Shown here: positions 15,976 to 23,374 of the stretch, in pieces
Layout of the letters: every line of letters begins with the position of its first letter
Position numbering within the stretch: position 1 is the stretch's first letter
DNA from: CAZUSO01 sp964622775
GTDB lineage: Bacteria; Bacteroidota; Bacteroidia; Chitinophagales; Chitinophagaceae
DNA: 33,711 nt
Assembly: GCA_964622775.1 (NCBI GenBank)
Contig: CAZUSO010000030.1
Location: forward strand, 1 to 33,711
Reading direction: 5' to 3'
Translations under genes and position numbers: made by a program
The notes under the pieces: model-generated
Told to the model about the DNA's origin: nothing
The model's input: the letters and a program-made list of their open reading frames with translations, nothing else
Databases searched by the model: none

Positions 15976-16955
15976 GAGGAATAATACAAAAGCATCGGAT
16001 ATGGTTGCAATTGGTATTTCTTATATTGGGCCCAATAGGGCTTGTTTTTTTAATGTTTGAAGAGGTCAAATCAGACAAAAAACTAAACCAGTTAATAAAA
16101 TTATCGACCATATTATGGGTGATTGCTTATTTCGATTTTTTTCAGATAGGAACACATATTGGAAGTGCTGTCTTTTTATTATATACATTAATAGCAGACG
16201 GAAGTGCCTTTTTCATTCAAAAAAGTGGAGGATTAGAAAGTAAAATTGGATATTGGTTTATTCATGGTGTTTTAATTGGAATTGTTTACGGGTCTTATGT
16301 AGCGTATAAAAAATATAGATTATCAAAATATTATTTTATTTTCACATTATTAATCCTAATACTTTATTCTGTTTTGCAATTATTGTTAAATATTAGATAT
16401 ATTTCAGAGCGTAAAAATGTTTTTAATGGTAGAAATATATCTAATGAACGGAGGCAAAACACTAGTGATACCAATAAATCTATAAATACTATCTTAGGTT
16501 ATGATTATTTTTTGCTTACAAATTATACTGATGGCGCTGATTTATTGAAATTAGTCGATCAGGATATCAATACATCATTGATAAGAAACTCGAGACTAAA
16601 ACGGAATGAGCCATTTTCAGACATGAGATTCTGGGTGGAGTTGAATGGAAAAAAAGAAATGGATTTTAAATCTTTAATCTTGCACGGGTTTTATATTTAC
16701 AATGGAAACAACCAATCTGAAAAAGAATGGAATAAATATGGAAGAGCAAAAAAAATCAATGTAGTAATCAATAAGAAAGTCATTGCCAAGCTTGATGTGG
16801 AAGATGTTTTTAACAAACCCCAGTCATTATTTTTTGAGCCAGTAAAGATTGAGCCGTTGCATATAATAGAGCTTGTTATAATGGAAGACTATCAGGGAAC
16901 GGTAAATAAAATTGCGATATCCGAATTAATTCCGATTATTGAAATAAGGAAATAA
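15972..16955 (+). CDS. Multi-helix membrane protein with C-terminal discoidin-like (NADase-type) domain
   Basis: A 327-residue protein, last of the operon, translationally coupled to the previous gene by an ATGA overlap. Four or more hydrophobic segments occupy about 10-29, 44-79, 95-112 and 120-140. A polar linker (145-205) leads to a soluble domain at about 212-325. That domain keeps the pattern of the discoidin-like 'NADase-type glycan-binding' family: LILHGFYIYNG, then WNKYGRAKKINVVINK, then LHIIELVIMEDYQGTVNK and AISELIP (the NGY...N.RaK.l and Y.G....D..ISEi landmarks). In that family the domain may bind carbohydrate or protein. Which side of the membrane it faces cannot be read from sequence. 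A strong terminator lies about 130 bp downstream. Confidence 0.7.
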   Translation: MRGIIQKHRIWLQLVFLILGPIGLVFLMFEEVKSDKKLNQLIKLSTILWVIAYFDFFQIGTHIGSAVFLLYTLIADGSAFFIQKSGGLESKIGYWFIHGVLIGIVYGSYVAYKKYRLSKYYFIFTLLILILYSVLQLLLNIRYISERKNVFNGRNISNERRQNTSDTNKSINTILGYDYFLLTNYTDGADLLKLVDQDINTSLIRNSRLKRNEPFSDMRFWVELNGKKEMDFKSLILHGFYIYNGNNQSEKEWNKYGRAKKINVVINKKVIAKLDVEDVFNKPQSLFFEPVKIEPLHIIELVIMEDYQGTVNKIAISELIPIIEIRK

Positions 16956-17409
16956 AGGTAATGTGGTAAAAAATAGTTGGTTTTTGGGTCAAAAATTGGT
17001 TGAAATTTGACTTATAGAGCAAAAGGGTAATAAGCTCTGCTGTGGGAAGCAACATATGAGCATATAGCTCGGTGCTTATACGATAGAGGACAGCTTTTTG
17101 AGCTGTCCTTTTCTTATCTATCGGTAAGCCAAAATCGCAAGAAAATCCCTTCATCGCTTTTGATTTTTAAAGTAGATATACCATTTAATGAAATTGATTT
17201 TCTTATCTATTCTTAGTCCCTTATGCAAAGTCATATACTCTTTTAAATGTGTAACGTAGCCTTTTCTCCCAACATCAACGGCCTCAATGATGAAATAAAA
17301 GCGAGGTGTTTATGGTATTACCTGGTGTGGCGAAATAATGAAAAAGAAAGTTGAAATTACCTTGCTTTGGTAATAATTGCCGGGTAAAAAATCAGGCCGG
17401 GAACAGTGC
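16956..17409. other. 454-bp intergenic region between the system and the acetyltransferase gene
   Basis: It contains the operon terminator at 17087-17115. Near the convergent end, ATTACC (17356-17361) and GGTAAT (17369-17374) form a weak hairpin that could terminate the minus-strand acetyltransferase gene. A 72-codon minus-strand frame (16936-17154) crosses the terminator and has no recognisable features. No tRNA or other RNA gene was recognised. Confidence 0.4.
17087..17115 (+). terminator. Intrinsic terminator ending the 5346-16955 operon
   Basis: A perfect 9-bp stem, AGGACAGCT (17087-17095) with AGCTGTCCT (17101-17109), and a 5-nt loop TTTTG, followed by TTTCTT. It is the clearest hairpin in the gap and lies about 130 bp after the last stop of the operon. 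Confidence 0.75.
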
Positions 17410-18249
17410 TTATCCCAATTCAAAACTCGTTACGCCAAAAACCTTTTCAACCGGGAAACCGGGCTGCCCGTTTTTGTACATTCTTGCCGTCTCAAAAACT
17501 AATTGCATCTTATATTTTTCAGCAATTTCCAGCGCCTCTTTGTTGATTTCGGGAATATCTATGTAAACTGATGATCCTTTTACGGCAGTGCAGCAAGCTA
17601 AAAATAATTTTTCTGCTGCTTCCTTATCGTCTGCAAAAAGCGGCCCTATCTTATACCCCGACAGGCATTGGCGAATTACCGCATATCCTTTCAGACCATC
17701 ACCCTCGTTAATACAAAAAGCTTTTGCATTCGGCATATTCAGCCACCGGTTTAAAAAACGGTTTCTTGCCGTTCCAAAGACACCGGCATCATAGCTAATA
17801 ATTGCCGGATGGAGCGCTCTCCCGGCTTCGGTTGCTTTACCGGTAAGACCGGTTATATTTTGCGCTTCAAAGCGCATTTGCTTATACTGGTATTCAAAGC
17901 CTGATTTCCGGTAGTTTTCTATTTGTGCCGGTACGCCGTCTAATCCGGATACAAGATGCCCAAGATACGTTTGAGCATGTTGCCATATTTTTAATCCATA
18001 GCCTCTTCCCCTGTGCTGCCGGGCAACAATATAAAAGCCCACAAAGCCATAACGGTTACCATAGTTTACGGCAGAAATGCAGGAAACGGGCTTTCCGTTC
18101 AACACACCGATAAAAAAACCGTTGGGATCAGTAGCGTAAAATGCGCTGCCGTCTTCCAGTCCGGGATTCCATCGCTCTTCGCCCGCCCACTGAACAGCCA
18201 GGCCGATCTCCTCCGGCTGCATGTTTCGTATGACATATTCGTGGTTCAT
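17410..18249 (-). CDS. GNAT-family N-acetyltransferase
   Basis: A 279-residue protein with an N-terminal GNAT domain (about 5-130) and a second, acetyltransferase-like C-terminal domain (about 150-279). FVGFYIVARQHRGRGYGLKIW carries the acetyl-CoA pyrophosphate loop, Q/RxxGxG/A, at about 78-85. YRKSGFEYQYKQMRFE (about 113-128) is the usual end of the fold. The layout resembles two-domain GNATs with an Acetyltransf_18-type C-terminal domain. The substrate cannot be deduced. The frame is open upstream with a TTG at 18282, but that start would overlap the methyltransferase gene. The ATG at 18249 lies 5 bp after that gene's stop and matches the beginning of the domain, so I prefer it. The two genes form a minus-strand operon. 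Confidence 0.8.
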   Translation of the reverse strand: MNHEYVIRNMQPEEIGLAVQWAGEERWNPGLEDGSAFYATDPNGFFIGVLNGKPVSCISAVNYGNRYGFVGFYIVARQHRGRGYGLKIWQHAQTYLGHLVSGLDGVPAQIENYRKSGFEYQYKQMRFEAQNITGLTGKATEAGRALHPAIISYDAGVFGTARNRFLNRWLNMPNAKAFCINEGDGLKGYAVIRQCLSGYKIGPLFADDKEAAEKLFLACCTAVKGSSVYIDIPEINKEALEIAEKYKMQLVFETARMYKNGQPGFPVEKVFGVTSFELG

Positions 18250-18254
18250 GTTAA

Positions 18255-19085
18255 TCAGGAAGTCTGAATGAAATTGATCCAACTGGAATGCGGACCTTCA
18301 AAAGGATTGGAGCTGCCGACCCTTTCCGTTTGAATAGCTGCCGATGTTTTGAGCTGAATATTTTGATAGCCGCATTTTTCAAGCAGCCCGATGAAATATT
18401 CAGGCGTATAAAACCGGACTTTGCCAATACCGGTAGCCTCCTCAATTTTTCTGAAAACTTCCGTACCGTATGTACGATTGGGCATATCCACGCATTGCGG
18501 TTCCAGCGCAAAATCGCAGGCCAGGGCGGCTTTATTTTCTGCAAAATAATACAGGATATTTTTCAGCACCTCTTCCTGCAGGTAGTAAATAATACCTTCC
18601 AGAATCACCAGGGTAGGGTGCTTACTGTTCCATCCTTTTTCAAAAAGCTGCTGCGTTAATTTTTCCAGGTTACTGATATCACAGGTGATAAACTGAATAT
18701 TGGAAAACTGATCCTGAATCATTTTTTCTTTTTCGGCCATCAGATCCCGGTCAATATCAAATATTTTTATTTGGGGAAAAAGGGCAGCCAGCTCAACGGA
18801 CAGCGGCGCTATTCCGGCAGCAAGGATAATGACCTGCGCCGGTAGCTCTTCCTGCCGGTTGTTTTCTATAAAAGACAAAGCGCATTTTCGGATAAAAAAT
18901 TTGCGACCCGTGACACATTCGGTATGCATCAGGCGCTCCTGCGTGCTGAACAGCGCTAATAACCGATCGGCTTCGCTTAAATTTAAGCGTTGGGAATAAC
19001 GTTTTGCCGGCTCGGTCTGCCAAACGGACGCTGAAGTCCAGTTCAGCACTAAGGCAGAAGTGTCTGCAATTTTAAGGGAGCCCAT
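18255..19085 (-). CDS. Class I SAM-dependent methyltransferase, leucine carboxyl methyltransferase (LCM/PpmM-like) family
   Basis: A 276-residue methyltransferase. The N-terminal cap (residues 1-80) includes LVLNWTSASVWQTEPA and a basic segment, as in the LCM family. VIILAAGIAPLSVELA (85-100) is the SAM-binding motif I. IFDIDRDLM (108-116) holds the acidic residue for the ribose hydroxyls. LVILEGIIYYLQ (159-170) is the family's typical EGxxxYL motif. Family members methylate protein C-terminal carboxylates or small-molecule acids and hydroxyls. In bacteria they mostly act on secondary metabolites, and the substrate here is unknown. It is first in a two-gene minus-strand operon with a GNAT acetyltransferase, which suggests consecutive modification of one small molecule. 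A good promoter lies just upstream. Confidence 0.8.
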   Translation of the reverse strand: MGSLKIADTSALVLNWTSASVWQTEPAKRYSQRLNLSEADRLLALFSTQERLMHTECVTGRKFFIRKCALSFIENNRQEELPAQVIILAAGIAPLSVELAALFPQIKIFDIDRDLMAEKEKMIQDQFSNIQFITCDISNLEKLTQQLFEKGWNSKHPTLVILEGIIYYLQEEVLKNILYYFAENKAALACDFALEPQCVDMPNRTYGTEVFRKIEEATGIGKVRFYTPEYFIGLLEKCGYQNIQLKTSAAIQTERVGSSNPFEGPHSSWINFIQTS

Positions 19086-19454
19086 AGAGGAATTTTTTGA
19101 ACGTAAAGATATTTTTTTTTCTGAGCAGGCGAAAGAGAAAAGAAGGCCGCATTTGAAATTAAACTATTGTTCCGAAGTTCTGCTTGCTTTTTCGATTACG
19201 CCATACTCAAACTTATGACTACTATATACAAATCGGATCGTTCTTCTTTAAAGCAGATAAAATAATTTTAACCGGTTAAATATAATCAATAATAGTTCAG
19301 GAATAGCTAATTCGTCACTTCACTACAAATATTGTTAAAAAGAAAAAATAAATTATTTAAAAATCTCAGGGAATGCAAATTTCTACAAATACATAGTTGA
19401 AGTTATTCCCTATAATACAACAAATCCGGATTTAAAAAGACAAATCAATAAAAT
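19086..19454. other. 369-bp intergenic region between divergent genes
   Basis: It carries the minus-strand promoter of the methyltransferase gene (19104-19134) and the leader of the divergent surface protein gene. The right half (about 19280-19454) is very AT-rich. I see no clear plus-strand TAnnTTTG box, RNA gene or repeat. Confidence 0.4.
19104..19134 (-). promoter_or_regulatory. Bacteroidota-type promoter of the methyltransferase/GNAT operon
   Basis: On the minus strand TATCTTTA (19111-19104) differs from TAnnTTTG in only the last base, and TTTC (19134-19131) lies exactly 19 bases upstream as the -33 box. The start codon at 19085 would follow after a short leader of about 14 nt. Confidence 0.5.
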
Positions 19455-20952
19455 ATGAAAAAATTATTTACAATTTTAGTAGCGCTGCTGCTGACCGCAA
19501 AAGTGTTCGCACAGACACCCTCCAAAATGAGCTATCAGGCGGTCATCCGTAATAGTAGTGACAATCTGGTTGAAAACACAGAAATCGGTATGCAAATTTC
19601 CATTTTACAGGGTGCTGCAAGCGGAACGGCCGTGTATATAGAAACGCAACACCCAACCACTAATACTAACGGTCTGGTAAGTATAGAGATAGGAGACGGT
19701 ACGGTTGTAAGTGGAAACTTAGCAGCTATTGACTGGGCAAATGGTCCTTATTTCATCAAAATTGAAACTGACCCTGCCGGGGGAACAAACTATACTTTGA
19801 CATCAACAACTCAGTTATTGAGCGTACCTTATGCTTTGTATGCAAAAACAGCGGAAAATGTTAGCGGAGCAATTTCCGAAACCGATCCGTTATTTACCGG
19901 TTGGGATAAGTCCACGGGCATATCCATCACGGAAAGCCAGATCATCGATTTGGGCAGTTATATCACTACGGAAACAGATCCGTTATTTGGTTCATCCGCA
20001 GCTTCGGGCATTAGCGCAACGGACATCAGCAACTGGAATAATAAGCTATCTGTGGAAACCGATCCGTTATTTACCGGTTGGGATAAGTCCACGGGCATAT
20101 CCATCACGGNNNNNNNNNNNNNNNNNNNNNNNNNNNNNNNNNNNNNNNNNNNNNNNNNNNNNNNNNNNNNNNNNNNNNNNNNNNNNNNNNNNNNNNNNNN
20201 NNNNNNNNNCGGAAACAGATCCGTTATTTGGTTCATCCGCAGCTTCGGGCATTAGCGCAACGGATATTAGCAACTGGAATAACAAGCAGAATCCGTTAAC
20301 AGCCGGTACAGGAATAAATATTAGTGGAAACACCATCAGTGCAACGGGAAGCATCCCTACCGGATCTGCCGGAGGAGCATTATCCGGCACTTACCCTAAC
20401 CCTTCCATCGCATCCGGTGCAGTAAATTCAACGACAATTGCAGATGGAAGTATCGTCAATGCAGACATATCAGGGTCTGCTGCAATATCCTATTCAAAGC
20501 TTAATCTTAATAACAGCATAGTGGCGGGGGATATTACTAACGGCGCCATTACTCCCGTTAAAATCAGTTCTGCCGGGGCTTCTGGTGGTCAGGTGCTCAC
20601 TTATACCGGCAGTTCGGTAGCCTGGTCTGCGCCGCCTGCCGCCACACTCATGTTTACAAGAGTATCAATTACTAGTGCAAACAGCCCTTATACCATACCT
20701 TCCGGAGTTAATATAATAGGTGTCAATCAATCCACGCCAATCACTATAATCCTTCCTTCGGCAAGCTCGGCGGGCGCCGGTGCAATTATTATTATTAATC
20801 CGGAACAGGGGACTTACAATAACAGCAATCTGCTTACTATACAGGCACCTTCAGGAAACCTTGTCAATAATGCTTCTTCGATTAATACCAATAGCCTGTA
20901 CAACACAAGAAGATTGTATAGTGATGGTGTAAGCAGATGGTATACGTTTTAG
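19455..20952 (+). CDS. Exported repeat-containing surface protein, interrupted by an assembly gap
   Basis: One gene split by the 100-N gap at 20110-20209. There are 218 residues before the gap and about 246 after. It begins with a signal peptide (MKKLFTILVALLLTAKVFA then QTPSKMSYQAVIRN), followed by an N-terminal beta domain (about 25-135, ending VPYALYAKTAENVSG) common in Bacteroidota cell-surface and tail-fibre-like proteins. A repeat region follows whose units start with ETDPLF, alternating a 31-residue type (GWDKSTGISI) and a 28-residue type (SGISATDISNWNNK). After the gap are a Gly/Ser/Ala-rich stretch (NPLTAGTGINISG, GALSGTYPNPSI) and a beta-rich C-terminal domain ending SDGVSRWYTF. Such repeats are seen in trimeric fibre or adhesin-like proteins; a surface-fibre role is inference. 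The downstream half is in a different frame only because the N run is a placeholder. Confidence 0.75.
19878..20281 (+). repeat. ETDPLF-type tandem repeats, two alternating unit types
   Basis: Unit starts are at 19878 (type A), 19971 (type B), 20055 (type A) and, after the gap, 20212 (type B). A is 93 bp and B is 84 bp, giving a 177-bp super-period. The A copies at 19878 and 20055 are identical over the bases visible before the gap, a sign of recent duplication or gene conversion. This is the likely reason assembly failed here. Confidence 0.85.
20110..20209. other. Assembly gap of 100 Ns
   Basis: Exactly 100 unknown bases, the standard placeholder for a gap of unknown size. The flanks fall inside the tandem repeat. 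Reading frames on both sides require a true gap length divisible by three. If the A-to-B junction repeats the copy at 19933-19971, the missing piece is 36 bp, plus any whole number of 177-bp periods. Confidence 0.95.
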
Positions 20953-20990
20953 CGACAGGCTGTTTTCTTCAACTCATCAAATGCTATAAC

Positions 20991-22280
20991 ATGAAGCATT
21001 CGACCGTTCTGTTTTTTGCATTAATTCTTTCGATCCGGATTTTTTCTCAGGACATCATAATCAAAGACATCAACATCATTCCAATGACATCGGATACCGT
21101 TTTAGCTCAACAAAGCGTTTTGATGGAAAATGGAAAAATTAAAGAAATCGGAGTATACACAAAACTTAAAAAAGATAAGAACACTAAAGTCATAGATGGT
21201 GAAGGAAAGTATCTTATGCCCGGACTTGCTGATATGCATGTTCATCTTCCGGAAGAAGACAAAATTGAAAAGCTTTTACTTTCGGATATTGCGGCAGGAG
21301 TTACTCAAATCCGGGTGATGAACAGCAGCGTAGCTCAACTGGAGTTACGGAAAAAATTAAACGATAACAAATATTTCATCCGCCCGAATATCCATTACAG
21401 CCATTTGATAAAAGGGGACGAAGCTTTTTCCGAATACCGGGCGGACAGTTTAATGCAACAAATTGAAAGCAGCGATATTGACTTTATCAAACTATTGAGC
21501 TTATCTGATGAAGCAACGTTTGATAACCTGATGAGGACTGCTAATAAGCATAACATTATAGTATGCGGGCATTTCCCTGTTTATCAAAAAGAAGGGCAGC
21601 CTGTAGTAATAGATATGGAAAAGGTAATTGAAAGTAATTTTAAAAGCATAGAACACTTAGGAGGATATATCTGGTTACAAGATGAAGAGAAGTTGGAAAA
21701 CGCTTTAGAACTCACGAAAGAAAACAACATTTATAATTGTCCCACTCTTGATTGGGATGTCATGGCCTATGATCTGCAATATCCGAATGAATACAAAAAC
21801 AGATTGACCTACCAATGTCTGCCACGCGGCATTACAAAAGACTGGGAAGTCAATTATCTCAGGGCGCTTAATAAGGCAGGAGGAAAAGAAAAAATTATCG
21901 AATCAAGAGACAAATACAAACCCCGATTTGGTTTAAAATTGAAAATATTGAAAAGGCTTTATGAAAAGGATTGCCTTTTGCTCATCGGCGGGGACGCCGG
22001 CAATGATTTTCAGGCTGATGGATTTAATGTTTATGAAGAAATGATGAACTGGAAAAATGCGGGAATAGACAACTATACAATTCTAAAATCAGCTATCGTA
22101 ACACCTTCTTATTTTTTCAATCACCAAAGCTCCTGGGGAACTATTGAGGCGGGTAAAAATGCAGAAATGATTATCCTGGCAAAAAATCCTTTAGAGGACA
22201 TAAAAAATATTACGACCATTGAAGCTACAATCGTTGGTGAAAAAATTTATAACAATAAAGAATTGATCAACAAACTATAG
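20991..22280 (+). CDS. Exported amidohydrolase-family metal-dependent hydrolase
   Basis: A 429-residue protein with a cleavable signal peptide (MKHSTVLFFALILSIRIFSQ, then DIIIKDINII). The amidohydrolase fold is complete: an N-terminal beta-sandwich strand set, GLADMHVHLP (metal ligands His83 and His85), FIKLLS with Lys167 as candidate carboxylated lysine, CGHFP (His194), EHLGG (His222) and LIGGDAGND (Asp335). The C-terminal strand WGTIEAGKNAEMIILAKNPLEDI is the family's typical ending. Members hydrolyse cyclic amides, peptides (imidazolonepropionase and prolidase-like branch) or related bonds; the substrate is not evident. The frame opens at 20937, but the ATG at 20991 begins the signal peptide and is preferred. 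It follows the surface protein gene by 38 bp. Confidence 0.85.
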   Translation: MKHSTVLFFALILSIRIFSQDIIIKDINIIPMTSDTVLAQQSVLMENGKIKEIGVYTKLKKDKNTKVIDGEGKYLMPGLADMHVHLPEEDKIEKLLLSDIAAGVTQIRVMNSSVAQLELRKKLNDNKYFIRPNIHYSHLIKGDEAFSEYRADSLMQQIESSDIDFIKLLSLSDEATFDNLMRTANKHNIIVCGHFPVYQKEGQPVVIDMEKVIESNFKSIEHLGGYIWLQDEEKLENALELTKENNIYNCPTLDWDVMAYDLQYPNEYKNRLTYQCLPRGITKDWEVNYLRALNKAGGKEKIIESRDKYKPRFGLKLKILKRLYEKDCLLLIGGDAGNDFQADGFNVYEEMMNWKNAGIDNYTILKSAIVTPSYFFNHQSSWGTIEAGKNAEMIILAKNPLEDIKNITTIEATIVGEKIYNNKELINKL

Positions 22281-22334
22281 CCGGCTAACAGCCGCATAAT
22301 AAAATCTGACAACTTGATTAAAGTTCATAAAAAT

Positions 22335-23087
22335 ATGAAAAAGCAATCCATCATTTTGATAAGCATGCTGATAGTCGGCAGCGCGGCTGACGCTCAGCAG
22401 GGTTTTATAGCTACTGGCAGCGATGTTACCAATGCTTCCGGTTCCATCAGCTACTCTGTAGGCCAGCCAGTATTTCAGGCGGTCAATAACGCTTCCGGCC
22501 TGATTATAGAAGGACTACAGCAGCCCCCTATACCAGGTGATCCCCTGCCCATTACTCTGCTTTATTTTAAGGCAATTGCCAACGAGAACCGGACGGTAAC
22601 GTTGCAATGGACTACCGTTTCGGAAATCAATGCCGCTTATTTTACAGTGGAGCGCTCTAAAAATGCCATTCACTTCAGCAGCCTGACGGATGTGGATGCA
22701 AAGGGCAACACCAATACTAAAGAAAGCTATAGCATATTCGACTTAAGTCCTTATGATGATGATTCCTACTACCGTCTTAAAGAAATGGATCGTGACGGAA
22801 AGATTACCTACTCCACGATTCAAAAAGTGCACTTCGATGATGCTGCATTTTCCATTGTCGCAGCGCCCAATCCTGTAGAAAACTATCTACAGATCATGAT
22901 CGGGGGTATGGAAACGGAAGGGCTGCACTACCGGCTTATAGACGTCACAGGCCGGCAGTTGCACGAGGGGATAGTTACCGGCAGCACAACTACTGTTGAT
23001 ATCAGCAGCATGGCAGCCGCTTCCTATATTCTACAGGTCACCGATGGCCGTCAGGTATTGACCAGTTTTAAAATTATAAAGCGATGA
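22335..23087 (+). CDS. Type IX secretion cargo protein with C-terminal sorting domain
   Basis: A 250-residue secreted protein. The signal peptide is MKKQSIILISMLIVGSAADA. A short Ser/Gly-rich segment (ATGSDVTNASGSISYSVGQP), typical of proteins that begin with this 'SVGQ' motif in Bacteroidota, comes next. A fibronectin/Ig-like domain follows (about 70-160, with VTLQWTTVSEINAAYFTVERS and YYRLKEMDRDGKITYS). The last ~78 residues form a type A T9SS sorting domain: AAPNPVENYLQI, then LIDVTGRQL, then AASYILQVTDG, and a basic end FKIIKR. It would be exported by the T9SS and its sorting domain removed at the surface. The frame starts at a TTG (22314), but the ATG at 22335 begins the signal peptide. 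No enzymatic domain is present, so it is probably a cell-surface or adhesive protein. Confidence 0.85.
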   Translation: MKKQSIILISMLIVGSAADAQQGFIATGSDVTNASGSISYSVGQPVFQAVNNASGLIIEGLQQPPIPGDPLPITLLYFKAIANENRTVTLQWTTVSEINAAYFTVERSKNAIHFSSLTDVDAKGNTNTKESYSIFDLSPYDDDSYYRLKEMDRDGKITYSTIQKVHFDDAAFSIVAAPNPVENYLQIMIGGMETEGLHYRLIDVTGRQLHEGIVTGSTTTVDISSMAAASYILQVTDGRQVLTSFKIIKR

Positions 23088-23129
23088 GGAGAATGGAGAT
23101 TAACCATTTGAGTTAAGCCGTGGACGGTG

Positions 23130-23169
23130 TCTTACCCACATCCATATGTCTTTTTGTGGTGGGTGAAGA
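23130..23169. terminator. Imperfect inverted repeat between convergent genes, possible bidirectional terminator
   Basis: TCTTACCCAC (23130-23139) pairs with GTGGGTGAAGA (23159-23169) with one bulged base and a 19-nt loop containing TTTTT. It sits 43 bp after the T9SS cargo gene and about 200 bp before the convergent porU2 stop. There is no T-run directly after either arm, so termination is uncertain. Confidence 0.3.
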
Positions 23170-23374
23170 TACCATGACAACATTATTGCATTTCATCTTT
23201 GCAAATCTTTCAACATTAATCCAACATTAAAGTTGATTTTAGTGATAGAAGCCAGAAGTTCTGATGTTTTTGATTATTGATACAAGGAATGACGACAAAA
23301 AGCATGATGTCATGCGACATTTTGGAACGCAAATCCTCCGGTAAATGGAGACATTATTTTGGGTTGATTTTCCC

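Noticed and set aside
16936..17154. 72-codon minus-strand open frame
   Set aside because: It crosses the operon terminator and overlaps the 3' end of the discoidin-like gene; no motif.
16956..17409. tRNA or other stable RNA in the gap
   Set aside because: No T-loop (GTTCGA-type) sequence or cloverleaf arrangement was found; only simple hairpins are visible.
18250..18282. Upstream TTG start for the GNAT gene
   Set aside because: It would overlap the methyltransferase gene and add non-conserved residues; the ATG at 18249 fits the domain start and operon spacing.
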